Positions 20,337 to 28,981 of a stretch of 64,000 nucleotides of DNA are shown here, one piece after another (within the stretch, counting starts at the first letter, position 1; the number at the start of each line of letters is the position of its first letter). The stretch is from Symbiodinium natans (Eukaryota > Sar > Dinophyceae > Suessiales > Symbiodiniaceae), in assembly GCA_905221605.1 (NCBI GenBank), contig CAJNDS010002764.1, positions 88,501 through 152,500 on the forward strand, given 5' to 3'. The translations under genes and the position numbers were made by a program. The notes beneath the pieces were generated by a model. The model saw nothing but the letters and a program-made list of their open reading frames with translations. It did no database searches and was not told the DNA's origin.

Positions 20337-21656
20337 ATGGAGGAACAACGAGTGATGGGATTCCGCAGGCGCCCCGACTACGGGGAAGTCCTGGCGTACA
20401 TCGACGAAGGGGAACCGCTAAACTTCCCCTTGCCCAACCGCAAGGCCACCATCTACACGTCGAGCCACTTCTACCTGGACGAATTCCCTCAGTCCACCGA
20501 GCCGCTGGTGGAGACCCCACGCCCGCACACGGACCTGGGAGCTGCCGTGGAGGGCGAATTTTACAGCGCCGACGAAGACGGCTACCGAGGCAGGGCGTTC
20601 CCCCAGGTTCGCCGGCCAAACTTTCTGGGACCCGGCACCGACACCGACACAGAGGACGAGGCCTTCCGACGCAATGGTTTCGACGGCGCCCCCCGCCCGC
20701 CTCCCACGGGACAGGCCTCAAGCAGCGTTTCGGGTCGCCTGGGCAACGCGGGTCTGCAGGCCGCTGAAACGGTCATTGCAGCTGGTGCGGCTGGTGTAGG
20801 AGCTGCTGTGGACTCTTTTGCGCACCGCAACGCCGCCAGAACAGCCGATGCGTTGGAGCGCAGGTTTTTGCCCCCGCGCACAGGACCCAGCCCACAGACC
20901 ATCGGCAGGCCCTCCGAAGCGGAGGAATTGATTGTCAGAGCAGGCCAGCGCGCTCAGGATGTGGAGCGTGCAGCTGCCCAAGATATCGAACAGTTTGCCG
21001 CAGAGCAGGCGGCAGCAGAGGGCGGGGAGCTGGTGCCTTTGCTAGCAGAAACTGCCGAGATCGGCACGCAAACGGCAGCGGCTGCCGAAGCGGGAGGGGG
21101 CCTGCTGGGTGGGCTGACCGCTTTCGGAGGAGCGGCCAGCGAAGCGGCTGGCGGTGCCGCTGCTGCAGCTTTTCCCATTGCCGAGGGCTTTGGTATAGCC
21201 ACTGGAGTGGCCACGGGTGGCGCCGCTGCATTGGCAGGCGGAGCAATTTTGGGTCTCTACGAAGGGGGCAGGTGGTTGCTGGGAGGCAACGGCGGGGACG
21301 CCGCCCCAGCGAGCTCGGGCAGCGAATCGGCCGACGTGCGAACCATCAACAACATGCAGCAGGGCACGCCGCAGGAACGCTTTCGCGTCCGACAACCTAG
21401 GGTCAGACAGCCGATGGTCGTGAGCATCAGCTCTGGGGACGATGCGCCCCTGGCGCAGCAGCAGGAGCAACCCAGGCCTCAGGTGCAGAGCAGACCGGCG
21501 CCTCAACCTCGCATGCCTTTCGGCTTGAATCAAGTCGTGTCCAGCAGCGAAAGCGATAGCTACGGCCCCGTGCGCCAGCGACGCCCACAAAGGGCAGAGC
21601 CCTCCTTCAACGACTTGCGGCGGGACGCCTTGAGTCGGGAACCCGAAGCCGCTTGA
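20337..21656 (+). CDS. Minor virion protein with a glycine/alanine-rich hydrophobic segment
   Basis: A 439-residue protein directly upstream of the major capsid gene. The N-terminal 120 residues are polar and acidic. Residues ~190-250 form an Ala/Glu-rich stretch with coiled-coil character. Residues ~252-318 are a long Gly/Ala-rich hydrophobic segment (GGLLGGLTAFGG, then GGAAALAGGAILGLYEGG). The C-terminal 120 residues are Pro/Gln/Arg-rich and disordered-looking. This architecture recalls membrane-lytic or internal minor capsid proteins of double-jelly-roll viruses, such as the role pVI plays in adenoviruses, but no sequence homology is claimed. Location among capsid genes supports packaging into the virion. 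Confidence 0.6.
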   Translation: MEEQRVMGFRRRPDYGEVLAYIDEGEPLNFPLPNRKATIYTSSHFYLDEFPQSTEPLVETPRPHTDLGAAVEGEFYSADEDGYRGRAFPQVRRPNFLGPGTDTDTEDEAFRRNGFDGAPRPPPTGQASSSVSGRLGNAGLQAAETVIAAGAAGVGAAVDSFAHRNAARTADALERRFLPPRTGPSPQTIGRPSEAEELIVRAGQRAQDVERAAAQDIEQFAAEQAAAEGGELVPLLAETAEIGTQTAAAAEAGGGLLGGLTAFGGAASEAAGGAAAAAFPIAEGFGIATGVATGGAAALAGGAILGLYEGGRWLLGGNGGDAAPASSGSESADVRTINNMQQGTPQERFRVRQPRVRQPMVVSISSGDDAPLAQQQEQPRPQVQSRPAPQPRMPFGLNQVVSSSESDSYGPVRQRRPQRAEPSFNDLRRDALSREPEAA

Positions 21657-21698
21657 ACGACGAGCAAGTGTAAACGTCGTTAGTATACAAAAGAAACG

Positions 21699-22946
21699 AT
21701 GGAAGTGGTCTCGAACGCCGTCAACGATGAGCTCATCAGCTCTCTGGACTACAAGATGCGGACGTCCAACGCCTCCTACGTGGTGGCTAGGAAGGACGTC
21801 ATGTACTATCCCAGCTCCCTGAGCACCTTCACCCCCACGACCTCCAGAGTGGCCCGCATCCCCCTGACCAGCGGCACGGACTTCCTGGACCCTGATTCGA
21901 TCAAGGTGGCTTTCAGGGTTCAAAACAACGACGCCGCCCTAGCCCTCCAGCCGGCCTTGGTGGACCCCGGGTGCTTCGTCAAGCGGATGCAGCTTTTCGC
22001 CAACGGACAGAGGGTCGAAGACATTCAGGAATACGGCAGGTGCATGCAATTGTACAGCTGCCTGAAGCCAAAGGAGTGGTGGGAGAACCGCGGCGTCGAG
22101 GGTTTCCCTCAAGGCAACGACGCCTTCAGCAGGCCTGAAAGCATTGCAGCCACTCGGTACCGAGACGTGCTCATGGCGCCAGCGCTCCTGGGACTCTTCA
22201 AGGCCGGCAAGATGCTGCCTCCCGAGCTGAACCTGGTTCTGGAAATCGAGTTTGCAGCGCCTGCGGAGGCCGTGCGACCGGGGGACAACGGATCCGAAGA
22301 CTACGACATTCAGAACGTTCGGGTCCTTGCCAGCCAAGTCACGCTAGACTCCGCCTTGGTCGAGTCCTTCCGCCGGGTCATGCTTTCCGGCAGATCCTTG
22401 GTGTTCAGCTTCCCCTCCATGCACACGCAGGTGTCCTCGATTCCCGCCGCTGCGACCAGTCACAACGTCACCGTTGCAAGAGCTTTCACGAAACTTCTGG
22501 GCGCATTCGTCACGTTTTACAGCGCGGCAAACAGCGTCGAAGGGCCCGTGCGCGATCTGCGAAATCCAAGCACCACCGTCGGCCAGGAAAGCATCATGGA
22601 ATCCCAGATGCAGCTTGGCTCGCTCCAATATCCCCACAATCCCATGTCCTCGACTGCGGAGCACTTTCACTTCCTCTCGATTTTGGCCCACACCTATGAC
22701 TCCAGCATCAAAAACATGCGCATCACCATGGCAAGCTACCGCTTCAGAGAGTTCATCGCTGCCTTTCCGACGGAGCGGGTGCCTGGCATGCCGCTGAGCG
22801 GCATCTCCACTCGATCTGGTGACCTGGCACGGTTCAGCTTCAAGAACCTCGCCGCCGACGCGGTCGACCGCGTCTACCTGCACTTGCTGAGCTATCAGGT
22901 GGTGACCCTGTCGGGCGCCGGCGTCTCAGTCCTCGACTTGCGCTGA
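21699..22946 (+). CDS. Major capsid protein, double jelly-roll (polinton-like virus type)
   Basis: A 415-residue protein in the expected place after the ATPase and minor capsid genes. The N-terminal pattern (tyrosine-rich YVVARKDVMYYPSS followed by a first jelly-roll sheet ending in FRVQNND), the central CFVKRMQLFANGQRVEDIQ strand, and the C-terminal strand DRVYLHLLSYQVVTLSGAGV fit the major capsid proteins of polinton-like viruses and adintoviruses. It is somewhat shorter than the 450-600 residues often seen, so one of the loops or towers may be reduced. It should form trimers that tile the icosahedral shell. The gene is intronless and begins with the ATG after a short AT-rich spacer (gttagtatacaaaagaaacg). 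Two jelly-rolls were not verified by structure prediction. Confidence 0.75.
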   Translation: MEVVSNAVNDELISSLDYKMRTSNASYVVARKDVMYYPSSLSTFTPTTSRVARIPLTSGTDFLDPDSIKVAFRVQNNDAALALQPALVDPGCFVKRMQLFANGQRVEDIQEYGRCMQLYSCLKPKEWWENRGVEGFPQGNDAFSRPESIAATRYRDVLMAPALLGLFKAGKMLPPELNLVLEIEFAAPAEAVRPGDNGSEDYDIQNVRVLASQVTLDSALVESFRRVMLSGRSLVFSFPSMHTQVSSIPAAATSHNVTVARAFTKLLGAFVTFYSAANSVEGPVRDLRNPSTTVGQESIMESQMQLGSLQYPHNPMSSTAEHFHFLSILAHTYDSSIKNMRITMASYRFREFIAAFPTERVPGMPLSGISTRSGDLARFSFKNLAADAVDRVYLHLLSYQVVTLSGAGVSVLDLR

Positions 22947-24087
22947 AAGGAAACTGATATCACATGTCATTGTTTGAAAGCTCCATCACGGGCAACATCT
23001 TGAACGATGGCCAGACCACCGAAACCAGCGGCATCACCGCGGGGCAGCTGGCCACCGTCTTGACGGCCTACACTCCCTTGACCGACACAGCCACTAACGC
23101 CGCAGCCATCGGCACGAACTCGGCCGCTGTGACAGCTCTACAGACTGAAGTGGCAGGCTTGCCTGCCCCGCCGGACCTGGCTCCCTACGCCCTTGCCGCT
23201 GACCTCGCAGCTGCAGAAGGCACCATAGCAGCCAACCAATCCTCAATCACTGCCCTGAACACAAGCCTGACAACGGGCTTGGCAGGGAAGGCAAACCAAT
23301 CGGCTTTGGACACCCTGCAGCTAGAGGTCGACGGTAAGAGCACGCCCGCTTCGGCGGACCTCAAGCTGGCCAACCACCCCACTACGGTCGCCATGAACAG
23401 CGCCATTGCGAGCGCCGACAATGCTGTGTTAGCCACCGTGGCGGCAACCTACGGGCTTAAAACCGTCACGGACCAGCTCACCGTGGACGTTGCTGCACGA
23501 CAGACCGCGGCCGACGTGGACCAGAAGATTGCCACCGCGTTGCTGCCTTACACAGACACCACGGGCCTGAACGCCGCGGTGGCTTTGAGGACCACACCTG
23601 CCGACGTGGACCAAAAGATAGCAACGGCTTTGCTGACCTACGTGCAGCAAGTGGCCTTGGACGCAGCTTTGGCTATCAGGGATGGAAGGCTGGATGCTGC
23701 GGAGGCTGCCATAGCGAGCCTGCAAGCTGCCGGTTACCAAACCGCGGCCCAGGTCTCAAGTGCCATTGCCACGGCTACGCCACCGCTGGGGACTTGGCCA
23801 ACTACGCCACCAGCGCCGACCTCACCGCTGCTGAAACGAGCCTCCAGTCCGCCATCGACTCCATCTTGGCGCAGCTCGCCATCCTAAGCTCCGGCGGCGG
23901 GAACAACTTGATCAACGCGCAAGCGTGGCCCGGCGAGGTCACCTGGGACCTGCTGGTGGGCACCAACACGCTCCGGAACCTGCACGTTGCGGCCCCGCTA
24001 TCCGCGAGCCTGCAGAACGACAATTTCACGTTGTCCCTGGCTTGCGACTCCTATTCCAAAGCCGAATCGGACGCCAACTTGGCCGCA

Positions 24088-24513
24088 GCCCTGGTCCCTT
24101 ATTATACCAGCACGCATACAGACAGCGCAATTGCGACGGCCCTCGTTCCGTACTACACCAGCGCACAAACGGACAGCGCAGTTGCAGCTGCCCTCGTTCC
24201 GTATTACACCAGCGCACAAACTGACAGCGCAATCGCGGCAGCCCTCGTTGCGTACTACACCAGCGCGCAAGTCGACGGCGCACTCACGGCTGCCCTTGTT
24301 CCGTATTACACCAGCGCACAAACTGACAGTGCAATTGCCGCTGCCCTCGCACCCTACAGCACGACGGTTCAAATGGACGCCGCCATTGCCGCTGCGCTGA
24401 CGCCATACTACACTACCGCGCAAGCCGACAGCGCTATCGCAGCAGCTGTGGGCGGAATCGACTTGAGCCCTTACTACACGGCTGCGCAGACGGATGCTGC
24501 GATTGCCGCAGCT
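24088..24513 (+). repeat. 51-bp tandem repeats in the fibre gene (17-residue units)
   Basis: About eight units with consensus ALVPYYTSAQTDSAIAA. The central units are nearly identical at the DNA level, the outer ones diverged, a gradient expected from recent unequal exchange in the middle. Confidence 0.9.
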
Positions 24514-24889
24514 TTGGTACCTGTAACCCTCAGCAACGCGCCTGCTTGGGTAGGGAACACCACCTGGGAGCTGCTCAAGGGCACCAACGTGATCCGCAAT
24601 TTACACTTCAGCGGCCCCCTGGTGGCCAGTCTGCAGAACAACACGGACACGCTGCAGATCGACTGCCAGTGCTACTCCACCGCCCAGACCTACACCCAGG
24701 CGGAAACGAACGTCCAGATCACCAATGCCATCGATGCGCTGAACCTCAGCCAATACACCACGCAAACGGAGGTCGACAGCAGCATCAGCACAGCCTTGCT
24801 GCCTTACTGGGACCAGGGCGAGGTCTCCGCCGAGATAGCCAGCCAGATTTCAGCATCGGGCCACCTGACACAAGCAGAAGGCGACGCGA

Positions 24890-25320
24890 GGTACTTTCCG
24901 GTCAACGGCAATCTGGAGGCGAACGGGATCTTTCAGCTCGTTCTCGAACAGTTCACACCGAGAATGGTCCGGGCTCTGTTGCCCCGCTACCCTATGACAG
25001 GCGCAGCGATTCTCGGTAACGGTGCCACCTTGGAGCTGAACGTGGACTGTTACGGCAAGGCCGAGAGCGATGGGCGCTACCAGTCGAGCAGCGACTTCAC
25101 CAACCTCGACTCAAGGTACTTCCCAGTCAACGGCAACCTGGAGGCGAACGGCATCTTCCAGCTCGTTCTCGAACAGTTCACTCCCCGCATGATCCGGGCT
25201 CTGCTGCCCCGCTACCCTCTGACCGCCACAGCCATTCTAGGGAACAACGCCACCTTGGAGCTGGAGGTGGATTGCTACGGTAAGGCGGAAAGTGACGCTC
25301 GCTACGCCCTCATCGGCGCT
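24890..25320 (+). repeat. 225-bp (75-residue) duplication in the fibre gene
   Basis: Two units beginning RYFPVNGNLEANGIFQLVLE start at about 24,890 and 25,115 and are highly similar in both DNA and protein. Confidence 0.9.
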
Positions 25321-26599
25321 CCCGCGGCGGGCCCGCTCCTGGTGAACGACGTCCGAGCCAATGGAGCCAGCTATCTTACCCTGCGCGGCGGCAGCCTCGG
25401 CATTGAATTTGAAGCTGACAGCGGAGCTCCCATGGCAGATCTGTCCACGAGCCTGTTCAGCATCAAAGATGGCATCAACGTGCTCACCAAGGGTCGAATT
25501 TTCGCGGACTCTAACCTGGGCATCGCCACCGCAGGCTCCTTCCAAGGGGGTACCGTGGAGCCTTTGTTGCCCACGGACCAATTCCTGAATTTGAAGGCGG
25601 GCACCGTTTCGGTGCGAGTCACGGACGCCAGCGACAACAGCCTGTGCACCTTCGCCAGTGCTGAAGTGCACACGGTGGCTACCAGGCTGCGCGTGGACGA
25701 CCAGCTCTACATTGACGACGTCGTCGGCACCGCCACGGGCCTGATCACGAACGCCATCTCCGCGCGGGCTCAGGACACCCTATTGTCCATCACCGGCGGG
25801 TCCAGCGGAACTGTGGTGAACGGCGACTTGGATATACAAGGAACCATGACCGGAGCCAGCATTGAACTCGACACTGAGCTTCGGGCACCAACGGTGCGGG
25901 CCAGACCCTCGGACGCTTTTCTGACGATCCGCGGCGGCACCACGGGCATGTACCTGGACGGTGTCGTTTTCACTGCGTCCACCATTCAAGCGGACCCGGG
26001 GTTGGTGTCTTCGCCCGCGTGGCTCACCTTCGTCGGCGGCACCACAGGCATAGAGCAGGTCTGTACCCTTGCGCAGGTGCGGCAAAACGCGGTCGGCGAT
26101 GTGGAATTCAAGGTCCTCAACGAAGATGCTACCACCGGGGAGGCGGCGCTCCGAGTACAGAACGGTTCAGGGTCTAACGGCAGCCTGAGGGCTCTGGAAA
26201 GCGGCAGCGAGGTGCAGCTTCAGGCGACGAGTCAGACCATCAGCCTGCAAAATCAAACTGGGGCCTTCCAGGCACCCGTTGTGGTGCAGACAAATGGTCT
26301 GCTGGTGGCCAATTACGGCCTGCAGAACAATTCTGACTCCAACATCAAAGCAAACCAGCAGCCCACACCTCTGGCCCATCTGAAAGCCGTTTTCGATGCT
26401 GTGGAAGTGAAAAGCTACACTCGCACAGACATGCCGCAACCCGAGGACCGCATTGGCTTCATAGCCCAGGAGATCCTTGCCTCTGGCACGTCGGGGCCGA
26501 AGTTTGCCAGCATGCAAGAAAACGGGCTTTACGGACTAGACTACTCTCGGCTGACGTGCGTTCTATGGGGAGTCTGCAAGCTACTCGAGCAACGCATTG

Positions 26600-27250
26600 C
26601 TATTCTTGAAGCTGACGACTGAGCACATTGACCACGGCCGCAATCTCCCTGCACAGCGCAGGCGGGATCGAGTACAGCTGACTCAGGCTCTGCTGGTTCC
26701 AAATTCTCACGCCGTCCACCTTCTTCCCAGAGCCCTGCTGGGCATACGCCGGATGGGTCCCCGAGGCCGATTGCGGGCAGCAAAACTTCCTTGTGCAGAC
26801 CGGCCTGGAAGGCGTCCAGTTCAGGTTGTTCCAGATCCTCGTGCGTTTGCGGTACGGATAGCCGTACATGCAGTAGGTCACGTCGTCCCAGGGCAGGCCA
26901 GCCATGAAGGGCCGCTGCTTCAGCATGCCCGTGGCTGGGTTCTCTATGGCCCAGAACCGGGGCTGGAGCTGCCGGATCAGCTCGAGGGTTCTCAGCACGC
27001 GCCTGTCACCCACTTCCAGCCGCCTGGGCCTGCGGGTGAGCGCTCGGCTGTACTCCGTGCACACCGGGGAAGCCCAGATGAAGTCAAAGTGCCCGGGCGG
27101 AAACGGTGGGTCCCATGCGCAAACGTCTTGACAAAAGGTGGGGTTTGCGTCGGGGTTCAGATCCACGGTGGTGACTTCCCAGCCCAGCTCTCGGAAGGCG
27201 TTACCCACCGAGCCGGTGCCCGAGAAAAGCTCCAGCATTCGGCGGGTCAT
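26600..27250 (-). CDS. DNA (cytosine-5) methyltransferase
   Basis: A 216-residue protein with the ordered motifs of C5-cytosine methyltransferases. Motif I is LFSGTGSVG (residues 8-16), which binds S-adenosylmethionine. Motif IV is ASPVCTEYS (60-68) with the catalytic C64. Motif VI is ENP (103-105). Motif VIII is RKRTRIW (134-140). A C-terminal element IPPALCREIA has motif X character. Motif IV has V in place of the usual proline before the catalytic cysteine. The size matches short phage/virus-type enzymes with a minimal target-recognition region. The gene runs opposite to the capsid genes and its end overlaps the fibre gene end by 23 bp (convergent). It could protect viral DNA or mimic host methylation. 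The substitution next to C64 leaves catalytic activity uncertain. Confidence 0.85.
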   Translation of the reverse strand: MTRRMLELFSGTGSVGNAFRELGWEVTTVDLNPDANPTFCQDVCAWDPPFPPGHFDFIWASPVCTEYSRALTRRPRRLEVGDRRVLRTLELIRQLQPRFWAIENPATGMLKQRPFMAGLPWDDVTYCMYGYPYRKRTRIWNNLNWTPSRPVCTRKFCCPQSASGTHPAYAQQGSGKKVDGVRIWNQQSLSQLYSIPPALCREIAAVVNVLSRQLQE

Positions 27251-27383
27251 AATGATCGACGTCGTCTATTTCCATGACCGGTTCGAGGGTCAGCCACAGC
27301 AGAGCAACCAGGCCTGCGCATAGACAGGCCAGCTCCAGGTTGCAGAGCAGCATCTGACTCCAGTCTCGCAATTGCTCCGACAT
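27201..27383 (-). CDS. Small single-span membrane protein
   Basis: A 60-residue ORF immediately upstream of, and overlapping in another frame, the methyltransferase gene. Residues ~14-33 (CNLELACLCAGLVALLWLTL) form one hydrophobic segment; the rest is polar and ends in a stretch that merely overlaps methyltransferase codons. It starts just after the AT-rich intergenic region on the minus strand. No family is recognised. Small membrane proteins are common in this virus group. It may instead be a non-coding leader. Confidence 0.4.
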   Translation of the reverse strand: MSEQLRDWSQMLLCNLELACLCAGLVALLWLTLEPVMEIDDVDHYDPPNAGAFLGHRLGG

Positions 27384-27452
27384 CTTTTTTGTCGTGCTTC
27401 TTTAAATAAAAGGAGCTGACGCCGACCCCGGTACTCGGTCATCGCACGAAAC
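27384..27452. promoter_or_regulatory. Divergent viral promoter region
   Basis: A 69-bp gap between divergently transcribed genes contains the AT-rich word CTTTAAATAAAAGG (27,399-27,412), TATA-like on both strands, in otherwise GC-rich DNA. A bidirectional promoter is inferred from position and composition. Confidence 0.45.
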
Positions 27453-27944
27453 ATGACTCTCCGACTTGGCGACATTCAGACAAACCTCAAGGGCGGCAAG
27501 TACCTGCCCGCCGAGCCTCCCGTCTGCTGGCACACCACGCAGTGGGCCGAAATCCTCTACGAGCCCAGCGCTTTCAGCAAGGGTGAACCAAACGAGCGCG
27601 TGAGCCTGTGCCTGGAGCTCACCGACGAAACGCGCGGCGTCGTCGAAGCGCTCGAAAAGCAGGTTGTTGGCAAGAAGATCGATGGAAAAACCATGCAATC
27701 CTGCATCAAGGCCACCCGCAGCAAGAGCCTGTGCTTGAAACTGAAGATCAACCTGAACAGGGTGCGCTTCTGGGACGCCGATGGCAACAGGCTCAAGGAA
27801 TCACCCGCCGAGCTGCGCGGTCGCAAGGCCTTGGTGGCGGTGGAAGTGCGACAGCTCTGGATCATGGGGTCGCAGTGCGGGCTTCTGATGGAGGCCCACG
27901 ACCTGAAGTTGCAGGACGCCGCGCCTCAAGTGTGCCCTCTCTAA
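27453..27944 (+). CDS. Putative ssDNA-binding (OB-fold-like) protein
   Basis: A 163-residue protein. The central pattern CLKLKINLNRVRFWDADG and the C-terminal VEVRQLWIMGSQCGLLMEAH, followed by DLKL, resemble the last strands of the small single-stranded DNA-binding proteins encoded by algal DNA viruses, in which an aromatic W-x-x-G-x-x-x-G-L element closes the OB barrel. This is recognition by pattern only. It would act in viral DNA replication or repair, though no polymerase is visible in the island. The gene begins directly after the divergent promoter and is followed by a candidate hairpin. Confidence 0.4.
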   Translation: MTLRLGDIQTNLKGGKYLPAEPPVCWHTTQWAEILYEPSAFSKGEPNERVSLCLELTDETRGVVEALEKQVVGKKIDGKTMQSCIKATRSKSLCLKLKINLNRVRFWDADGNRLKESPAELRGRKALVAVEVRQLWIMGSQCGLLMEAHDLKLQDAAPQVCPL

Positions 27945-27971
27945 GCAGATGGTAATGTAAAAAGGTACAGA

Positions 27972-28009
27972 CGGAAAGGTTGCTGACAGCCTCCATGGAA
28001 ACCTTTCCG
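27972..28009 (+). terminator. Hairpin after the ssDNA-binding-like gene
   Basis: CGGAAAGGTT (27,972-27,981) pairs with AACCTTTCCG (28,000-28,009), a perfect 10-bp stem with an 18-base loop, 28 bp after the stop codon at 27,944. A role in 3'-end formation is inferred. The wider gap 27,945-28,123 also holds an AATTC-rich stretch (28,034-28,063) and a T-run (28,085-28,093). Confidence 0.45.
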
Positions 28010-28123
28010 AACCGTCAAAAGCTGGAAGCTTGAATTCAAGAATTCGTTTGTTCCCCCCGAATTCGGCGGACACAAGCTCCGTAATTTTTTTTTGCTTCGT
28101 CGAACAATTCCATTTGCACGCAC

Positions 28124-28981
28124 ATGAAAAAAGACCTTCCAGAAATGAGCTTGGAGGTGGAGCAGCTATCCGCCGCCGTTCGGCAAGAACCATCTGAAGC
28201 TAATCTGGTTCATCTGCTCGACCAGTGGTCTGCGGGATGGAAGCACAAAGGCAGGACTCGAGCCATCGGCCCCGGCGCATATGAAAAATACTGCACCCTG
28301 GGACTTTACGCTCACGGGGGCATCGCAGGCATTTCCCGAGCCTCTGACAACGAAGCCGCTTGCTCGGCCGTGAACCATTTTCTGCGAAACAGGTTTCCAA
28401 ATGGAACTTGGACCTCCATAGCCATTCTTTGCAATCCTAAGATCGGCGTCCATCGAGACATCCTGAACATGAAAGGTCATCCAAACCATGCCATCACCGT
28501 GGGTTCATTTACTGGAGGTCGAGTGTGGGTCGAAGATGACGATGGTAAACACCCCGCGCAAGTCACACTCCGAAAGAAGGTTCGTCCCCTCATCGGCACG
28601 TGGCACGACATCCACGACAAACCCATCACTTTCGATGCAAGACGGTTCCATCAGCTCGAACCCCACCTGGGCCACATGTGGGCCTTAGCCGCTTACACCC
28701 CGCAAGCTTTTAAGCACGTTTCAGATGAACTTTCATCCCGCCTGGATTCTCTTGGCTTTCCATCTCCGTCAATTTGCCGGACACCTTTAGAAAAGAGCCA
28801 GCGCGCCAATTGTGCGAACGCGAGCTCAGCTACAATTCATCCGCTCGGCGATGTGGCAAATCATTTGCGAGAAAGCGAAAAAGCAAAAGCCATTGTGCAC
28901 TCATCCGGCCATCTTCAAACATATGAAAAAAGATCTCTCCCTTCAACGCTTGCAGCGGGCGCAGAATCAGATGAAAGATGA
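28124..28981 (+). CDS. 2-oxoglutarate/Fe(II) dioxygenase-like protein (JBP/TET-like pattern)
   Basis: A 285-residue protein. Residues ~50-215 follow the layout of a double-stranded beta-helix dioxygenase. There is a GLYAHGGIAG loop (59-69); H110-R-D112 (GVHRDILN) as the proximal iron ligands; a GSFTGGRVWVE turn (127-137) like the 'G-F-x-GG-x-L' element of JBP/TET-type oxygenases; and H176 in DARRFHQLEP as the distal iron ligand. The arginine that usually binds 2-oxoglutarate shortly after the distal histidine is not evident: HLGHMWALAAYTP is found where 'G-x-R' is expected. I recall the same domain in dinoflagellate retroelement polyproteins, so it may be a lineage-specific module shared by viruses and retroelements. 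The substrate, possibly a DNA base, is inference. The last ~65 residues are low-complexity and overlap the next gene. Confidence 0.5.
   Translation: MKKDLPEMSLEVEQLSAAVRQEPSEANLVHLLDQWSAGWKHKGRTRAIGPGAYEKYCTLGLYAHGGIAGISRASDNEAACSAVNHFLRNRFPNGTWTSIAILCNPKIGVHRDILNMKGHPNHAITVGSFTGGRVWVEDDDGKHPAQVTLRKKVRPLIGTWHDIHDKPITFDARRFHQLEPHLGHMWALAAYTPQAFKHVSDELSSRLDSLGFPSPSICRTPLEKSQRANCANASSATIHPLGDVANHLRESEKAKAIVHSSGHLQTYEKRSLPSTLAAGAESDER

Larger units (their letters stand above)
22964..26622 (+). pseudogene. Giant tail/fibre protein with S74 chaperone, split by a one-base frameshift
   Basis: Two frames, 22,964-23,887 and 23,794-26,622, encode one fibre. The sequence similarity of the repeats carries straight across the junction near 23,779-23,791, where a single base appears to be missing (total length is one base short of a multiple of three). 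Domain order: an Ala/Thr-rich shaft; eight 17-residue repeats of the type ALVPYYTSAQTDSAIAA; paired 'AW-G-TW-LL-GTN' modules; two 75-residue repeats; beta-rich GGTTG modules; and a C-terminal peptidase S74 intramolecular chaperone (from about 26,332, Ser-Asp...Lys in NSDSNIKANQ, and a final helical LLEQRIAILEADD). S74 domains trimerise fibres and cut themselves off. It probably forms the receptor-binding spike. A programmed -1 shift at a GGGG run (23,788-23,791) or a sequencing error are alternatives to true mutation. Confidence 0.8.

Noticed and set aside
19086-20348. 420-codon minus-strand ORF opposite the AT-hook and neighbouring genes
   Set aside because: It spans the boundaries of several plus-strand viral genes and has no motif; it is the shadow of GC-rich coding on the other strand.
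21042-21923. 293-codon minus-strand ORF opposite the capsid genes
   Set aside because: Shadow ORF; the plus strand holds the minor virion protein and the major capsid protein with supporting motifs.
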